Source: Verpa conica
Lineage: Eukaryota; Ascomycota; Pezizomycetes; Pezizales; Morchellaceae
Assembly (NCBI GenBank): GCA_033030425.1
Contig: JAUFSD010000014.1
Coordinates: forward strand, 1,364,001-1,428,000
Length of the DNA stretch: 64,000 bases
Direction of reading: 5' to 3'
This document shows positions 59,567 to 64,000 of this stretch, piece by piece (position 1 is the first letter of the stretch; every line of letters begins with the position of its first letter). The translations under genes and the position numbers were made by a program. The notes beneath the pieces were generated by a model, which saw nothing but the letters and a program-made list of their open reading frames with translations, did not search any database and was not told the DNA's origin.

Positions 59567-62205
59567 TATGAAAGGAGTGATTGATGGAAATGAGTGATGG
59601 TTGATGGATTTGTGATGGTAATGCAGCAAAAGAGTGCAGAAAGAGAGTGTATAGTGAACGTAGAACGAAAGTCAAAACACTATAAAGAGTGAGTGTGTTG
59701 AAGCGTTGTTGGATAAGAAAGCCAAGGGGATCAGTAAGGAAGGAAGGCCTTGGTTCTTGTAGTGATGAAGAGAAGGAGGATGAAGGGAAGAATTGGGGGG
59801 GGAGAACAGAGGCAGGGAAGAAATAGAGCAGAGGGAGAGGACGGTGCATGCATCCCATGGGCAATCCCAGTCTCGGCTTCCTTCCTTGGATATGCAATAT
59901 GCACAGGGCCTGGAGGTTTCTGCGTGCTGGCTGCCTCTCCCTCCCACTGCACTGGTGTTTCACCATTTCCCGTTCAGGGGCTGCGGTACCCCAATTCAAC
60001 GGGTCTCCAATTGCTTGCTGGCCACTCTGCCCACCGCGCTTATTCGAATTGCCCTGGCATCTCCCTCTTGGGCACTACTCTTCCCAAGTCCATCATCCCC
60101 TCTCCGCTCAGCTCCTTCAGCCATCTGTCGTCACGGCTGATCCGGCACTCGGCTGGCTCGCTGCATGTCTCCCCTCATCTTCCTCATCTTCCTCATCTGC
60201 CTCATCTGCGTCCTTACCTGTCGTTGCACTGTGGCTGCCGTTGCCGCGCCTGATGGGTGATTGCTGCTGTCGTCGTAGTCTGCCCTGTCCTGTCCTGTCC
60301 TCGTTGCCTTCACCTCGTACTCTACCCGTCATGCACCTGTGTGGTACAGCAGACCCAAGGATGTGTTCTTCACAGCACCGTTCCTGCATCTCGGTTCCCC
60401 CCCTGAGCCTAACCCTTGCACCCTGCCACTCAGTCCCTGAAAACAGTGGCAACCCGTTGCCCAATATCGGTAGCCTAACCGTAGCTGGCCCGTTCTTGGC
60501 GTCCTCCACTCTGGTCGGGTGAGGCTTACGTATTTTCTCCTTCTCCGTCCAACGCTACTCCTTGTGTGTGCACATGAATGTGTAGTCCCGATCCCTTGAC
60601 AGCCCAGAGCCAGCAAAACAAAGCACACGGCTCGGCTGAGCAGAAGACTCTCGAGTGCCATAACTCAACAGCCGATCAATGTTTTGTTTGGTCTCGGGAC
60701 TCGTGATCTCTTCCTGATTGCTCTCCCGGGAAACTGCTGCGTTCTAGCCATACATAGTCGAGAGAAACAGAGAGGGGAAACAAAAGTGTGCCCGAATCAT
60801 CCTATTCTTGTCATTTGTTGGATCCCTCTATTTAGAATTCAAAGGAGTGGTCAGGAGTGGTCTGGAGTGATCTTCGGCTTGCTCCGTTTTCGCCTCCCCT
60901 CGGCTCTGTGCCAAGGACCGTGCTGAAATACACGTAGACTTGGCATTAGATTGAGAATCCCCACATAGGGAATCATCCACGAGTGTTATTTCATCAGTCA
61001 GACTGACAGAATGTAATACGCCTGGAGTGACACTTCATCCCCCCTCAGACTCCTGCGGCAGCCCACACCCGCTACCCTGGATTATTACCCTGACATGGGT
61101 GTGTAGTAGATTAATGAGCAGTAACTACTTTCAATGTCTAGTGAATATCATGCCTAGACTGGATGGGAAATAAGTTACTACGCACTGACATCAACCCAAC
61201 TTGGCCACGCGTCCGGGTTCTCCTTGAGATGAACAGTTCACAGGGCAGCTCTGAGAGAAGCTTTAGAAGCTTTCTGAGCACCCCACGCGAGGACTAGCCT
61301 TTGGGATCGGCTTTGCTTGTCTTCCCCTCTTACTATGAAATTACCGTTCGTGTGCAGGTAGCTAACTTCAGCGGTAAAGGCCACTCGACTTGTGTAGATC
61401 CAGCTTGGGTCAAAATATAAAATGCAACAAAACATACGTACGTACCCGGGTATCCGTACGCCCCAGGAAATTACTCCAGCTCTCGTACCCTGATTTACGT
61501 ACGCGAATCTCAAGCTTTGGTTTCGCTACCACGCCTATTACATGTACATATAGAGTTTTAGCTACTGTGTTTGTCCTCACAGTAAGATTGTACTTACGCA
61601 CACCTAAAGGAAAGAAAAAAGAAAAGAAGAAAGAAAAAAAGAAATGACGTGACAGAAGCCACAGAATGGACCGCGGCGCCCGCCGTTGCTGTGGGCATTT
61701 GGGTTCACTCTTCGGAAGATTAAAAGACTCTGTCTCGGATTATCTCTTCTTGGCTGTGAGGAAAACCGTTAAACCTATTTTTACGAAGATTCAGGTACAA
61801 AAACATAAGTTGGTACTCCCAACGGGAGATAGTTATTGGCGGTTAATTTAAAAAAAAAAAAACTAATCTGGGAAATTTATTACCGCGCGCGCGCCCCCCC
61901 CCCCCTATGAGGTACGTTGTATTTATATTTGTGGTATGGAAAAAAATTACTAGTAATAGTTGACCGAGTGGTTAGGGTTACCATAAATGGCCTTCATTTT
62001 CTTTACGTGACATCATGGGCGGCAAACATCTAGAGGGGGGGGGAGGTTGGAATTTTAGATATGCATTTTTTTTATTATTATTCGCATATATGCAATTAGA
62101 TTATCCGACGTATCAGAAAGTCCTACCCAGAAGGCTAACATCAACATAGGCCTTGGTATACGTAGACATTGTGGAGAGGAGTGTGGAAATTAAATAATCT
62201 CTCTC
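59567..62205. other. Upstream region of the LPMO-like gene and spacer
   Basis: From about 59840 to 60530 the sequence is GC- and CT-rich and gives overlapping open frames on both strands (up to 224 codons). They are compositionally driven, with no domain or splice support, so I read this as promoter/leader DNA. CTTCCTCAT repeats lie at about 60178-60205 and CCTGT units at about 60281-60300. A-rich GAAAAA runs (61605-61645) and an alternating GC stretch plus C run (61885-61907) follow. Confidence 0.4.
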
Positions 62206-62291
62206 TACTACGCCGTAACGGTGCACGCGGGATATCGTACCGTACCACATGAATCGATGTAAAAAAAAACACGATATGATACGGCGTAGTA
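62206..62291. repeat. Hairpin-forming inverted repeat
   Basis: TACTACGCCGTA at 62206-62217 is matched by a perfect inverted copy at 62280-62291. Inside, GATATCGT and ACGATAT-type segments can extend the pairing. Total span is 86 bp. Confidence 0.7.
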
Positions 62292-62541
62292 AACGTCCCC
62301 ACGGGAAATTTCTCCTATACCACGTTGCGGCGCGCGTGTACATACGATAACGGATATATATCGCAGGGATAGTTTCCGAGAAGGCGGGGAGAGGGGGGGT
62401 TGCGTGAGTTATCATGTAGGAGTTTTATAAAAGTCGTTTGGTATCTACGCATCGCGGGATTTTGTTTTGTTTGGCCCTCCGTTTTATCGATTGCAGGAGG
62501 TTTGTCCCTACGTATGACAAAGCTGGGTTTGTGATACCTGG

Positions 62542-63351
62542 AGTCTGAGTACGCGCTGTCGGCCAATGGGCGCTAAGACATGGATTGAAGATTCCTAGAA
62601 CGGAGCGAGCTTTTCAGATGTGAAGTTCTTGTTCGTGGGTTTGGGTTAATTAATTGCTGTGGATAGGTGTGCTTGTAGGTGATTTGTGAGCTAACGTGTG
62701 GTGGAAATACCCAATGCTACATATGTATTAGGGCTTTTACTAGCAAACTTGGTCGAGGGGTTCGATATTGCGTTTAATAGGTATATCAAATAGAACTTCG
62801 ATAAGTATACGAATACGAGCCGATAGTCTCATTTCTCGCAGTCTGTATAAATATACGAAGGTGGGGACTTTTATAAATGATGGTAATTTAGTCATTTCGG
62901 TATATATATCCAGGGCTGAGAATAGGTATGCTTGTAGAATAATCATTCTTGTAGGTAATAGTCTTATAGAGATAAGTAGTTATTGTAAAGACAATCCCTT
63001 GAGTCATCTTCAGCAGAATGTATACAAAGAAACAGTATACAACCGAGCTGCTGGTCGTATAAAATTCTTAACAATGTGATCAAGGTAAATATCCCAATCG
63101 CCGGTTCTATACTAACATGGAATAGGTGATCAAAGCCTGAGGAACTTGCTGTTTTCTAGAATGACCAACATCAGGTTAACCCGTTGTTTGTCAAAAAACC
63201 ATTTCAGGGAGTAATAACCAGCACATGCACTAGTAAATAGGTCCTCATCACGCTTTACCAGCTGCAGACATGATAAAATGATGATAGTATACGTGCTTGT
63301 CGTGATGGGGTCTAGTCTGAGTACGCGCTGCTGACCAATAATGGGCGCTAA
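62542..63351. repeat. Pair of diverged direct repeats
   Basis: AGTCTGAGTACGCGCTG followed by a similar CCAA(TAA)TGGGCGCTAA block occurs at 62542-62576 and 63314-63351. The copies share about 90 percent of positions apart from a 3-bp indel. The DNA between them (62577-63313) is AT-rich with short frames on both strands and no recognised product. Confidence 0.65.
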
Positions 63352-64000
63352 ACCATCTCCAGAAGAGTAGGTGTATCTAAACCACTCGCTAGATCCCCCC
63401 ATACAAAAAGAATTATATACACCCGACTATATAGGGGGGGAGTGTGCGGTGTGGCGAATTACGAAACGTGCACGAGATGGATAATGGGAATCACGGATTG
63501 GGATGATACTTACCCATTTAATGCCTCTCTACACGGGGTTGTGTCACCATTAATGTAAGGGTCTAAGCGATCTCGACGGATTCTGGAACCCTTCCTTGAG
63601 ACATTCTCACGCCTTCCCCACCACGGTGGATTGAGAAGTTGGCTCGGTTGCGGCTCTCAGGCCCATGAGTTTTGCAAGAAAGACTAGAGTAGGCTCGAGG
63701 GAGTGCAGAGGCCTTCTTCTCCTGGGGAGTTGCGGCTATACCCCGAGGTCCCACAATGCGGTTCTGTTTCTAGACGGTTACTGAGTCATATAATGTCACT
63801 CATTCTAGAGGTGGCTGAAGAGACGCTAGTCGGTATCATTATAGGTAGATCCTTTGCTACATCCCGCTAATTCATCTATGTTGTTCGAATATGGACAATT
63901 GAAAATTCCCGCTCATTAATCAATAGAGTCGTAGATTTTAATTCTTTTAGCTATTTGTGCGTGGTAGGGGTGAAAATTCAGATCGACCAGTTGATCTACA
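63352..64000. other. Terminal spacer, no gene seen
   Basis: AT-rich sequence to the end of the window. The 63-codon minus-strand frame at 63563-63754 is unsupported. Confidence 0.35.

Noticed and set aside
59793..60522. Overlapping open frames of 100-224 codons on both strands upstream of the LPMO-like gene
   Set aside because: They overlap in several frames, follow GC/CT-rich composition, show no domain or splice support, and sit where a promoter and leader are expected.

Overview
The window looks like one contig of a filamentous ascomycete (Pezizomycotina). The evidence is split genes with short GT-AG introns and yeast-like branch sites, plus fungus-specific proteins: a PalH-type pH sensor, a psi-factor oxygenase, a Spg1/Tem1 GTPase and an AA9 lytic polysaccharide monooxygenase (LPMO). 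Gene density is low, about ten genes in 64 kb. The spacers are long, AT-rich and full of homopolymer C/G and A/T tracts. This would fit a repeat-rich genome of the Pezizomycetes (truffle/morel) type, but the class is only a guess. I found no tRNA, rRNA or CRISPR array that I could support.

Layout: (1) 1.7-5.4 kb, plus strand, NHA1-type plasma-membrane Na+/H+ antiporter. (2) 7.6-8.4 kb, a non-autonomous inverted-repeat element. (3) 9.4-10.6 kb, minus, Spg1/Tem1 septation GTPase. (4) 12.4-14.5 kb, plus, PalH/RIM21 ambient-pH sensor. (5) 16.5-20.3 kb, minus, fatty-acid dioxygenase/P450 fusion (Ppo). (6) 20.3-25.9 kb, spacer with a decayed coding fragment near 22.2 kb. (7) 25.9-27.7 kb, minus, secreted alkaline phosphatase with an 8-nt micro-exon. 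(8) 31.6-34.6 kb, a small inverted-repeat element, a tandem duplication differing only by transitions, and an F-box gene whose 5' part carries two in-frame stops. (9) 34.6-43.2 kb, a gene desert. (10) 43.26-43.69 kb, plus, small Cys-rich protein. (11) 43.7-50.8 kb, a second desert. (12) 50.8-52.2 kb, minus, GT90/CAP10-like glycosyltransferase. (13) 53.2-54.3 kb, minus, AA9 LPMO with a reading-frame break. (14) 58.4-59.6 kb, minus, secreted N-terminal-histidine protein of LPMO-like design. (15) 59.6-64 kb, spacer with hairpins and repeat fragments.

Two loose themes link the genes. The antiporter, the PalH sensor and the alkaline phosphatase all belong to alkaline-pH, salt or phosphate physiology. 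The AA9 enzyme and the LPMO-like secreted protein lie 4 kb apart on the same strand and may both act on cell-wall polysaccharides. All exon models were derived by eye from splice sites, codon phase and family similarity. The most interesting observations are the unassigned histidine-brace candidate at 58.4-59.6 kb, the signs of C-to-T (RIP-like) decay around the F-box gene, and the 800-bp inverted-repeat element.
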